From positions 843,862 to 907,861 of the forward strand of contig JABAKD010000024.1 of NCBI GenBank assembly GCA_012845835.1: a stretch of DNA of 64,000 nucleotides, given 5' to 3'. Below, piece after piece: positions 54,986 through 64,000 of this stretch (its first letter is position 1; each line of letters begins with the position of its first letter). The notes beneath the pieces were generated by a model that was not told the DNA's origin, ran no database searches, and saw only the letters and a program-made list of their open reading frames with translations. The translations under genes and the position numbers were made by a program. This DNA is from Undaria pinnatifida (taxonomy: Eukaryota; Sar; Phaeophyceae; Laminariales; Alariaceae).

Positions 54986-57288
54986 AAGGAATTGCGCGGG
55001 CAATGGTCAAGTGGCTATCATACGGCAAGCTACAAATTAGTGCACCGCCCTCTCTCTGTTGTGTTTGCTCTTTTTGAGCAGATGGCCCACAGCAGTAGCG
55101 AGCCGAGATGGGGGGGGTTGGGAGGGGGGGGGTCTTGTCGCGTTGCTGTAGTGTGCGCCGAGTGCCTGATGTTTTGCTCCTCTATTGGCTTGTGTTAGTC
55201 TCTTGCGGTGGGGTATGACAACCGATTATCACCCCCCTCCACCCTCCCCTACCACACCCCGTCACCACCAGTACCACCTGGTCTACGAAGAAAACACTCC
55301 GTCGCGCCACCTATTACTAGTCCGCCAAAAGGAAATAAATCCGCCCCAAAAATAAAAAAAATGTCCTTGTGATGAATTTGTAGAATGGTATGCTGGACAC
55401 CGATATGGGAGGGACGGTCGTGTGTATCTATAATCGAGGGAGAGAGAGGCCGGGAGAGGTAGAAGGGACACGGGCGGACATTCTTATGTTTTTTTATAAC
55501 TTGCGTTTCTTATTCCTTATGTTTCTTATGTAGTAGCTGTTGGGTTAACAATGTTTTTGGGTTTGTTTTTTCTGCGGCGGCATTAGGAGGGAGGGGAGGG
55601 GTAGGGTGTACCAATGTACATGAAGGTGGAACAGCGAAATCAGGAGTATGGAGATAACTTTCTGAGAGTTTCCCTTGTTTAGCCGAGGCATTACTGGGGA
55701 GGGGCTAGACGGGGAGGGTGTACGAATGTACATGAAGCGGGTGCAACAAGCAAGGGTGGTGGAGCGGTGGAGAGGGGAAAGCAAGAAGTGTGCTGAAGAA
55801 TAAGGTGTACTCTGTTTTCAGGATGGTGAAACGAATATGTGTGTCCCTTTTGAATGGTTTCGCACGTCGGGTAGGGCACGATCTAGGTTTGATCTGTCAA
55901 CAATCAATAGATTCTACGATCTTCTAGATCATGATACAATCTACGGTGTAGAGGGTGCCGTATCCCCCCCCCCCCCCCCCGGTTCCAAGTGTACGGCAGG
56001 GCGGGTGCTCCGATTTTTACTACGCGGTTTAGGCTACTCGCGCAAGAGTGGCTCCCTCTGTCTTGTTGAACAATGGACTAAAACCGTTGTTTTTGTTGCG
56101 CGGTGCAGGTGCAACAAAACGGTCCATCGCCGTGAATACCCCGTCAAACGAACTATGAAATAACAAGAATGAAAATGGGGTAGGCGCTCGTGCGAGGGTC
56201 TTGTCTCTGCGCCGCTGGAAAACCAGACCCTGACGGGAACCCTCTTACCCCTCTTACCCCTCTTAGCGTAGCCAGCCGTGGTCCTGGAGCTGTAGACTTG
56301 AGGATCTCTTACGCCTCGAGCCCAAAAACTGATTTTGAGTAAACTGAAAGTGCAATCCGATGACCAAGCCCGTGGCCCAGGTATACAAAATAACCGTTTT
56401 TTGCAGAATAAGAACGATAATTACATTAAATTTGATTCCTAAGACGATTTTGGGTTAATATGGGCCAGGAAGGCCTCGTCGTTCTCAGAAAGTAGTTCAT
56501 GGGCGAAAAGTGATAAAGGAGCTCTAAAAAAATCTCCTCTCACTCCCAAAAAAGTCAAGGAAATAAATGAAGGTTTGAAACGGTGTAGGCCTCCAGCGTA
56601 AAGGAAGCTAACGGCGTAGAAATACGCCGAATGGGGGGCGGGGGAGAAAATTGCAGCGGGATGGTGACGGCACAGGAACGTGCGGCAAGGATGCGTCAGT
56701 GCTGTTGATGCATTTGTTGTTGATACTGTTGTTGGTATCGTGTTAACTCACCGCCATCATGTATTCCATGGACACAGAACAGGCTCCCGATGACTCTAGG
56801 ACCTCGGGGAAGTACCCGCACGTAGACATACTCAACCTCCCCTTCACCTATCAAAATCAAGATTTTGAGCGAACTCAACGTCCAAGCCGATGGGAAATAC
56901 TTGTGGCCTCTAGATGTAACAAACCAATAATTTTGCGAAACAAGAATGAAACTTTATGCGCGATTTCGGCTCAAGATGGGTTAACGAGCCCTGCCACACC
57001 CAGATTTTTTTTTCCATGAAAACGTGCTACGTGTAGCGCAGCACGCGTCTCATCTACACTACTAGATCCTGACAACACAATATAGCTATCGTTTTGACAT
57101 AATAATACTAGTAATAGTAAAAACAATAGCACGAGTTATCCCACACTAAAGGGTGCAGCAGAAGTTTCTGAGCTCCCAACATGTGGTCACAAACATCTAT
57201 ATCTCACCCGAAGCATGAAATCGAAGACATTTCATTTGCGCAACCCGACCTATAATAAAAATCTTCGTAAGAATACTACACTACTGTA
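54986..57288. other. Repeat-bearing stretch without a supported gene
   Basis: Contains two GGGGTAGGGTGTACGAATGT-like phrases about 110 bp apart (55597 and 55705), a C-run at 55965-55980, two copies of dispersed repeat R (56315-56500 and 56850-57005), and a phrase at 57150-57240 also found reversed-context at 62553-62670. No convincing exon seen. Confidence 0.35.
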
Positions 57289-57701
57289 TGTTTTATAAAG
57301 GCTTAGTTTGGGTAAGCTATTAGTCTATGGGTTAACCTTTTGCAAGTGGTCAAACGGACCAATACCCCACCAACTCCTTAACAAATGACGTCGTCGGCAG
57401 GTCTATGTTTTTTGTTGGGTCGTGGGTTCGAATCCCATCATCCACCATAACAAACTTTTTCAGACTTCTTCCTCCATGTCGAACCTTGAAAAATACTCTC
57501 CCCGGTATATATACCCAGGAAATGAAACCGCTCGGATATGTTGACAGTCCGCCCGTACATCCGGCCGACCTGCTATCATCCCGCCGTTTCAGGGTGGGAA
57601 AGTGTTGTAAGTAGTTATAAGGCTTGGTTTGGGTAAGCTATTATTGGTTAACCTTTCACAAAAGTGGTCAAACGGACTAACACCCCACTAATTCTTAAAC
57701 A
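57289..57701 (+). mobile_element. TRIM, second complete copy
   Basis: Terminal repeats 57289-57383 and about 57603-57701, both with small insertions relative to 16285-16654. The same interior order is present: primer-site-like TGACGTCGTCGGCAGG, tRNA-like T-arm GTGGGTTCGAATCCCAT followed by CATCCACCA, and a purine-rich tract GGGTGGGAAAG. No target-site duplication is evident. Confidence 0.75.
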
Positions 57702-57833
57702 TATAGTGAGCCGATAGTGATAGTTCCAGTAATTGTTTAACATTTAGTTAATCGATAGGGTTAGGGTTAGGATTACGTTGTTTTCTTTCGGCCTTTCTTT
57801 GTTGCGGCGGCTCGGGGGTCACTCGCGCGAGTG

Positions 57834-58907
57834 AGTGTTAAGCTCCGGCCTCGAAAGGCCTGTAATTATCCGAATTTGAGATCTTTTTGATGGGTTTCGT
57901 ATGATAAGGTTGGCGTTTCATATTCGGGAAAGTTAGGAAATAGATCGGAGGTACATGCCTCCGATCTCAGAAGCTATCCGGGGCTCTGGTGGAATCGAAT
58001 AAAGCAACGTCTCTACGAAGGAAAATAAAGTGAGTACAAGTACTCTCCGAGGACCTGCTCAACCGGACATGAGCCTCCTCCTGTTATTCCTTCGCGGTCT
58101 TAATCTCTGTGTGCCTTAGTTAGCCTAGGTAGTGTTGCAGTGTTCCACTAGGTATCCGCTATCTGCATGAGCCATAGGCAAACCGTCTATTTATCTCTGC
58201 GGAAAAGTTAGACTATATATCTCTAGTTTATTGATGTATCAAAAGTCTGATTTCCGTTATTTCAAATAATTGTTGTGCGATTCGGAATCATTAGTGTGCA
58301 GGAAGGCTGACGCGGGATCCAGGATTCGGCACGTACGTATATATCGCACGGTAGTATATGACATATGTAATGAACCACGTGATCTACGGGGCATGCAGGA
58401 AACAAGAGTAGTGTATCCTGTCTTACTCTACGCGTTCCACGCTGATTGCGGTTTAGAATCGCGCAAGAAAAAGCGCCTGATCGTGCAATTCTGCCCGTGA
58501 GGTATAGTCACTGGTGCGAGTATGATATGATATGATATGATATGATATGATATGATATGATATGATACGATATGATAGTATGATATGATAGTATGATATG
58601 ACTAGTATGATATGATGGTGTGATCTGATAGCATGATGTGAAGTTATAGGTGGGGACACAGAGTGCCCCCTGCAGGTCTGCCAATTGAGCAGGTCCTCGG
58701 AGAGTACTCACGTTCTTTTCCTTCGTAGAGACGTAGCTTTATTCGTTTCCACCAAAGCCCCGGATAGCTTCTGAGATCGGAGGCACGTGCCTCCGATCTA
58801 TTTCCTAACTTTCCCGAATATCAAACGCCAACCTTATCATACGAAACCCATCCAAATGATTTCATATTCGGATATTTACAGGCCTTTCGAGGCCGTATCT
58901 TAACACT
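57834..58907. mobile_element. Foldback element with about 230-bp terminal inverted repeats
   Basis: Left arm 57834-58067 and right arm about 58674-58907 are inverted copies (AGTGTTAAG...GGCCTCGAAAGGCCTGTAA at the ends, GAGGACCTGCTCAA at the inner edges). Each arm carries a palindrome around GATCGGAGGCACGTGCCTCC. The 600-bp centre has a 76-codon frame (58270-58500) of no known family and an ATATG microsatellite. No transposase and no clear target duplication. Confidence 0.75.
58520..58630 (+). repeat. ATATG pentamer microsatellite
   Basis: About 20 units, increasingly degenerate to the right, inside the foldback element. Confidence 0.85.
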
Positions 58908-58933
58908 AGCCCACCCTGATAAGTCGCATATAC

Positions 58934-59048
58934 AGAAATATGGGAGATTCGGGGAAACTCCGGTTCTACGAACTAGACCATGAGTCGAAGATGCGGCTCC
59001 TCAAAACCCACTCCCACACCTCCAACGGACTGGCTATCGAGCCAGGAA
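58934..59048 (+). CDS. Possible THOC3/TEX1-like WD40 exon (partial)
   Basis: After an acceptor-like ATATACAG the frame reads MGDSGKLRFYELDHESKMRL, then LKTHSHTSNGLAIEPG. This resembles the blade of THOC3/TEX1 where a strand 'G-V-x-V-L-S-Y' is followed by 'T-A-H-x-S/A-x-x-x-I-A-I-D-P'. THOC3 is a WD40 subunit of the THO mRNA-export complex. No donor is obvious at the end of the similarity and no neighbouring exons were found, so this may be a gene fragment or chance. It lies 27 bp from the foldback element. Confidence 0.3.
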
Positions 59049-59337
59049 CACGCGACGAAAAGCAGTTGAAAGAAACGCAGACCCTACAACAACGCAAAAG
59101 TCACCCATCAAATACCTGCCGCATGCCGCCGGTGTGGCGGGGGGGGGCAGAAAAGGCTCTAGAACCTGCCGCATGTCGCCGGTGTGGCGAGGGGGGAGAG
59201 GAAAGGCTCTACGGCAAACCAACCACAGAAAAAGGTACTATGGCGAGGCGAGCCCCCGTCGATATGGAGGGGAACACAGGCGCTAACACAAGGGAGAAGT
59301 CATGCGAAAAACCTCCCGCGGGCCATTGTATCTTAAC

Positions 59338-59495
59338 AATGATATGATAGCATGATATGATAGTATGATATGATAGTAGTATGATATGATGGTATGATGT
59401 GATAATATGATATGATAGTATGGTAAGATAGATTGATATGATAGTATGATATGATAGTATGATATGATAGTATGATGTGATAATATGATAGCTCA
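59338..59495 (+). repeat. ATATG pentamer microsatellite
   Basis: ATGATATGATAGT-type units, interrupted. Confidence 0.85.
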
Positions 59496-59499
59496 AACT

Positions 59500-60095
59500 C
59501 GGTAGCAACACGAGAGTATGATGCTACAATACCATACATAGCCGGTCAGAAACGTTTGGCGCAATAAAGTGCAACTCCTACCGTGGGATGGCGCATACCG
59601 TACCATACCATACCTTACCATCCCATACCATAAAATATCTAGTACTTGCAGCCTGCCCGATGAGCCGTATAGTTTTGTAATCTACGGACACAAGATTCAT
59701 GATTTTCACGTATGTACGAGCGATACAGGATATATGTTGTTGGGAAATGAGTGTTTTCTATTGGATGGTGGTGTGTTGTCAGAATGTCAGCCACCCCGCT
59801 GGAAACATGCCTTCTACGGTATGTTTAGTTCTAGGTTGATTCCGATGGGGTACGCCCTTTATATCAGTCTTGATTTGGTCCAGTTTTTGCCCCTGATTTG
59901 TGGGCGGCTTCTGGCCGATCTTGACTCATCCCATGTCTCCATTGTGATAATATACTCGGATACGCGACAATAATATAACGGATTTTTCTACATATTGATC
60001 AACATCTGGGACATCTCTTTTATCAGCTGCCACCGCGCAACCAAGGCCCCCGCATGAGGTGGCCCACGCGAGCAAGCTGACCTTGAGCATGGGTT
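59500..60095. other. No supported gene
   Basis: A 134-codon plus frame (59569-59973) is open but shows no recognisable domain. A few CCATA units lie at 59600-59632. Confidence 0.3.
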
Positions 60096-60099
60096 TTCC

Positions 60100-60315
60100 C
60101 ATCATACCATACCATACCATACCATACCATACCATACCATACCATACCATACCATACCATACCATACCATACCATACCATACCACACCATACCATACCGT
60201 ACCATGCCATACCATACCATACCATACCATACCATACCATACCATACCATAACATACCATACTATACCATACCATGCCATACCATACCATACCATACCAT
60301 ACCATACCACACCAT
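60100..60315 (+). repeat. CCATA pentamer microsatellite, about 42 units
   Basis: Nearly pure ACCAT/CCATA repeats. Long Tyr/Gly/Met/Val/Trp-repeat frames on the minus strand are artefacts. Confidence 0.95.
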
Positions 60316-61079
60316 GCCATCTGTTGTGCAGCATGTGTGTGGAACATATATAATCCAGGAAACCTTCCCGGCATCATGCAGATGATCCGGCTCTCACCGG
60401 GCAGCATAACCTGTCTTATTAGATCATGCAGACATAATCTATAAAGCAGGATCTATCTGCATGCATGCCCTGCAAGGGAAATACCATTAATGGGGGATGG
60501 ATCTGATCTATCTGACGACGTGTGAAGCGGTTTGAACAAGAAGCAGGTGTCGAAGATGATGAAACGAAATGGCCCTTTGGGATGTGATTTCCTGATGGTA
60601 CCAACATCCACCTAAAAAGCAACAAATAGCGGGGTAGCATCAGAACAAGCATGATCGTGCTGCGTTCTTGTCGCATAATAGATCTCTCCCTGCGTCACTT
60701 CGGACCATCCCCGTCTTCCCTGGTCAGCCCGCGCTGGCTGAATCGTCTGTGATGGGGATGCTATAATACCGTCCAATATTTCACACGTCGGACAGATGAT
60801 CTATCTATCCCCGCTTGATGATCTAGATTTTGCAGGAAGATCTGTAGGATCTAGCTCATGTTGCTGGGCGAGGACCGCACGATCTGCATGATCTAACACA
60901 TGCTGGCGGGGTTGGATCTATAGACTACTCCATACACGTAGACCCTGCACAACAGCATCTCATGACGGCAGCTATAGCGTCTACCGTAGATATGATCTAT
61001 ATGATCTATACATAATCTGTGTATGATCTGTGTGATGTGTTCGAGATGTGCACATGGGCACGCGCTACGTTAGAGGCAG
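60316..61079. other. No supported gene; one dispersed repeat piece
   Basis: 60870-61000 (CGATCTGCA-G-TCTA-C-CATG, GGGGTTGGA, CTGCACAACAGCATC) resembles 35868-35965 in Arp intron 3. Confidence 0.35.
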
Positions 61080-61265
61080 CAGTTTTCGCCTCTTATGGTT
61101 TCTGAATGACGGGGCTCCTTAACCCAAAATCGTCGAAAACACGCCCCATTAATTTTTTCATGATGATTCTCGTTGTCTACCTAGACTATAGGCCATTGGA
61201 TTTTTCATCCGGTAGCAGTTTTAGTTTTTGTCGAAATCAGTTTTCGCGTCAAGAAGGACATGTGT
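61080..61265 (-). repeat. Dispersed repeat R, reverse copy
   Basis: TGAATGACGGGGCTCCTTAA, then CATGATGATTCTCGTTGT, then ATTTTTCATCCGGTAGCAG. The same order is at 63070-63235. Confidence 0.65.
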
Positions 61266-61269
61266 GTCT

Positions 61270-61845
61270 TGTCTAAGACATGATTAAGAGATGTCTTAAC
61301 CACCTCCTGATGAAGTGAGAAGATGTCTGAACCTCCTCCCAAAGTGAGGAGATGTCTTGACTTCCTCCTAAAGTGAGGAGATGTCTTAACTTCCTCCCAA
61401 AATGAGATGTCTTAACCTCCTTCCAAAGTGCGGACATATGTCTTTTAACCTCCTCCCAAAGCGAGGAGTTGTGTTAACCTCCTCCCAAAGTGAGTAGATG
61501 TCTCAACCTCCTCCCAAAGTGAGGAGATGTCTTAACCTCCTCCCAAAGTGAGGAGATGTCTTGACTTCCTCCTAAAGTGAGGAGATGTCTTAACTTCCTC
61601 CCAAAATGAGATGTCTTAACCTCCTTCCAAAGTGCGGACATATGTCTTTTAACCTCCTCCCAAAGCGAGGAGTTGTGTTAACCTCCTCCCAAAGTGAGTA
61701 GATGTCTCAACCTCCTCCCAAAGTGAGGAGATGTCTTAACCTCCTCCCAAAGTGAGGAGTTGTGTTAACCTCCTCCTAAAGTGAGGAGATGTCGTAACTC
61801 CTCCTAAAGTGAGATGTCTTAACCTCTTCCCAAAGTGAGGACCAT
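61270..61845 (+). repeat. About 29-bp minisatellite with a 208-bp higher-order repeat
   Basis: Unit GATGTCTTAACCTCCTCCCA plus AAGTGAGGA, about 20 copies. A seven-unit block with distinctive variants (AAATGAGATG, GTGCGGACATATGTC, GCGAGGAGTTGTG) occurs twice, about 208 bp apart. Confidence 0.9.
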
Positions 61846-62191
61846 TCTATGGTGCACAGGTCTCTCTGGCTTAAGCAATAAAATTCCTAACCCTGGTCAA
61901 GGAATTGCGACCCAACCTTCACACCAAACATGGGAAAAGCTGTTTTATATACCAGGTATAGGGTAACGTAGAACGCACACAACCCCCTGTCTCACACAAC
62001 GATTTCCGCCTGGTTTTCGCGTACTCCTGCAGACTTTGGCCACACAATGATTCCAGCCTGGTTTTCGCGTACTGCAGACTTTGGCCCCAGTTTCTACAGA
62101 GCGGTTGACGTATACTCGCTAACCCCAACCCCCCTACTGCTGGGGAATTCCTCAGCGTGAGGATACAAGTAGGAACCGGTGTGGACTACCA
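61846..62191. other. Short tandem duplication, otherwise empty
   Basis: CCTGGTTTTCGCGTACT...GCAGACTTTGGCC occurs twice (about 62010 and 62053). No gene seen. Confidence 0.4.
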
Positions 62192-62192
62192 A

Positions 62193-62600
62193 CGAAACAC
62201 GAAATAGGCGAAGAAAGCAAGGAGCGCAAAGAAAACGACGAGCCGGGAGGAGAGTTTAGCCAGCATCGTCTGGAATATCGCGTGGCTGGCCTTGATCTTT
62301 TGGGCGCCCACAGCTAGGGGGGATGTTGCGACGGTGTGGTTGGGCCCACATGTCGGGTTTCCGGTGAAGGCGTGGCATTTGTGAGTTATGGGGAGACAAC
62401 TAACCTAACCCCAGGTGAGGCAGGCCTCCCTGCTTCTATGCAGGATGGAAGCGTGCCACCCCGCCGCTGTGGTGGCACGGTTGGTCTCTTGCCCTCCTAG
62501 CGCTTGTTTTAGCTTCATCAGGGTCGATACGATGGTTGAGTCATCCCACGGGGTAGGGGTGCAGCAGATTCTAAGAAATTTCTGAGCTCCTAACATAAAG
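62193..62600 (-). pseudogene. Candidate C-terminal exon with transmembrane tail, broken by one TAG
   Basis: Reading the minus strand from an acceptor-like TTCTTAG (about 62575), one frame gives WDDSTIVSTLMKLKQALG, then HASILHRSREACLTWG. A TAG follows, and in the same frame HKCHAFTGNPTCGPNHTV, AQKIKASHAIFQTML and SRLVVFFALLAFFAYFVFRW ending in TAG. The last segment is a clear single transmembrane helix at the extreme C-terminus, as in tail-anchored proteins. I do not recognise the family. The TAG could mark a pseudogene, a membrane/soluble isoform pair produced by splicing, or a sequencing error. Confidence 0.35.
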
Positions 62601-62669
62601 AGCTCAATATCTCGAACCCACCCGAAACATGCCTGTCCAAGACATCCCTTCATGCGACCCGCGACCATC

Positions 62670-64000
62670 AGTTATATGCGCTAGTTGGTAGTCCTTAAAA
62701 AACACGCACACTCGTAACATTATCACATTATAATACTAGACTAACCGAAAGTGTTCCGCATTTATTTGAGGAGCTCACCCCCCCGGCCGGACGCGTTTGG
62801 CTCAAAAAGTGCAACTCCCCGTGGACCGTGGGATGAATCATTACACCTACTACAGCGGGCCATGGGTTCGTTTGGTGGTAATCGAGTTGCACTCACTCTC
62901 AGTTTACTCAAAGAAACAGATTGTGGCGAGGTATAGACTATAGAGCTCTTCAAGCCAAGAAACTTGGAGGGAAACAACAATGGCGCAGCACACTGCTACC
63001 GTGGGGTGTGTCCTGAGAGTCGGCACGAACTTTGGCACGTGCTGCGATATAGGTATACCGTTTTTTGGCAAAAATGGTTTCTGAATGACGGGGCTCCTTA
63101 ACCTACTAATACTATCGTCGAAGAAAGAATAAATAATAGGCCATTTTTTTCGCATGATTCTCGTTGTATACCTAAATGGGCCATGGGATTTTTATCCGGT
63201 AGCAGCTTTATTTTTCTCCCACATCAGTGTTTGATTAAGTAGGGACATGCGTCTTATATCATGTCTTACATAGTGTCTAAGACAAGCAATGCTTTGCAGG
63301 TGCACCTGTATCGTAGCAGGCGTTTGACTGTAAGCGTGGGCGTGGTGAGATCGGAGACAGGTATTACCCTGAGGTGCCACAGGGTAATGGGTGTTTCGCT
63401 TCGCACCCTGTACGTTGGAAACGACAATATTAAAAATACGTGGACAAGGGAGTGTCCTTAGAAATATCATGGGATGATGATGATCATGATGATTATGTCG
63501 TTGGCGCGAGAATGACCTCCACTTTTCGCACGATGCACGCAACCCGCACGCTCATATGGGTATCTACCATTGTGTCGAAGCTGGTCCAAGTTGTACTTCG
63601 AAGTATACAGAGTAGTGGTCCCTGTATAGTGCCGGTTGCCCTGTATAATGCTTGCGAAGTCGCTCGGCGCAGAAATAAACAACTGCTGTAGAGTAGTGTC
63701 AGTGTGCAGAACAGTGCCGGTTGCCGTAATAGCGCTGGTATTTCCCTCTAAAGTGCGCAGACCCTCACTATAGAGGGACGAGTACTGTACCGTAAACATT
63801 TCCGCGCACCATCCCTGACGATGCGGAGCGATCATCACACTTGACGCTGCAAGGCATTGAACACACCATCAACCACAATAAAAAAAAAAACGCTTTGTGC
63901 AGGGGAGAAGGAAGAGTGGCGCTGCTTGGTTTTTTTGTTTTCTCCATTGTTGGGCAAAACAATTATTTAATAGCTTGAGGCAAAAATATATCAGATTGAT
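62670..64000. other. No supported gene; repeat R copy inside
   Basis: 63035-63235 is a reverse copy of dispersed repeat R. A 123-codon minus frame (63838-63467) and an 83-codon plus frame (63440-63691) overlap and have no recognisable domain; two GTGCCGGTTGCC phrases occur at 63630 and 63713. Confidence 0.3.

Noticed and set aside
59926-60407. Tyr/Gly/Met/Trp repeat frames on the minus strand
   Set aside because: Translation of the CCATA microsatellite.

Overview
This is a nuclear window from a eukaryote with spliced genes and very large introns. It is probably a flagellated stramenopile-type alga, possibly a brown alga. The lineage call is inference, resting on a ciliary/flagellar SPEF1-type gene, long GT-AG introns full of retroelement debris, Ty1/copia and LINE remnants, and mixed base composition. 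There is no bacterial gene organisation and I see no rRNA, intact tRNA or CRISPR array. Almost every long open frame in the window comes from a simple repeat or is antisense to a real exon.

Two genes can be reconstructed exon by exon; they lie head to head about 560 bp apart. On the minus strand (30367 down to 18832) is a five-exon SPEF1/CLAMP homologue (calponin-homology-type N-terminus, C-terminal coiled coil, about 198 aa). On the plus strand (30930 to 49961) is a ten-exon gene for an unusual protein of about 1442 aa: a long N-terminal coiled coil, an acidic Ser/Asp/Glu-rich linker, and a complete but divergent actin-related-protein (Arp) fold of about 460 aa at the C-terminus. All splice phases agree and the exons add up to one open frame. 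Two weaker gene pieces lie to the right: a possible THOC3/TEX1-like WD40 exon near 58.95 kb (+) and a minus-strand C-terminal exon with a transmembrane tail near 62.2-62.6 kb, interrupted by one in-frame TAG.

The most unusual feature is in the Arp gene. Each of its last five exons has degenerate extra copies of one of its ends in the adjoining intron or 3' flank, usually about 200-225 bp apart (six copies for the exon at 41793-42020, two for 43251-43429, three for 46293-46407, three for 48484-48725, two plus a CCAAT-type array for the last exon). Several introns also end in simple-repeat arrays that abut the 3' splice site.

Layout: 1-2.9 kb, no supported gene. 2.9-4.9 kb, a LINE ORF that keeps the endonuclease and C-terminal part but lacks the reverse-transcriptase core. 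5-9.7 kb, repeats, including a 24-bp minisatellite (6.9-8.04 kb). 10.45-14.8 kb, a minus-strand Ty1/copia element with both LTRs, lacking reverse transcriptase. 16.2-17.5 kb, a pentamer microsatellite carrying a tiny LTR element (TRIM), then a tRNA-derived SINE. 18.8-30.4 kb, the SPEF1 gene. 30.9-50 kb, the Arp gene. 50-64 kb, tandem repeats, another TRIM, a foldback element, microsatellites and the two weak gene pieces.
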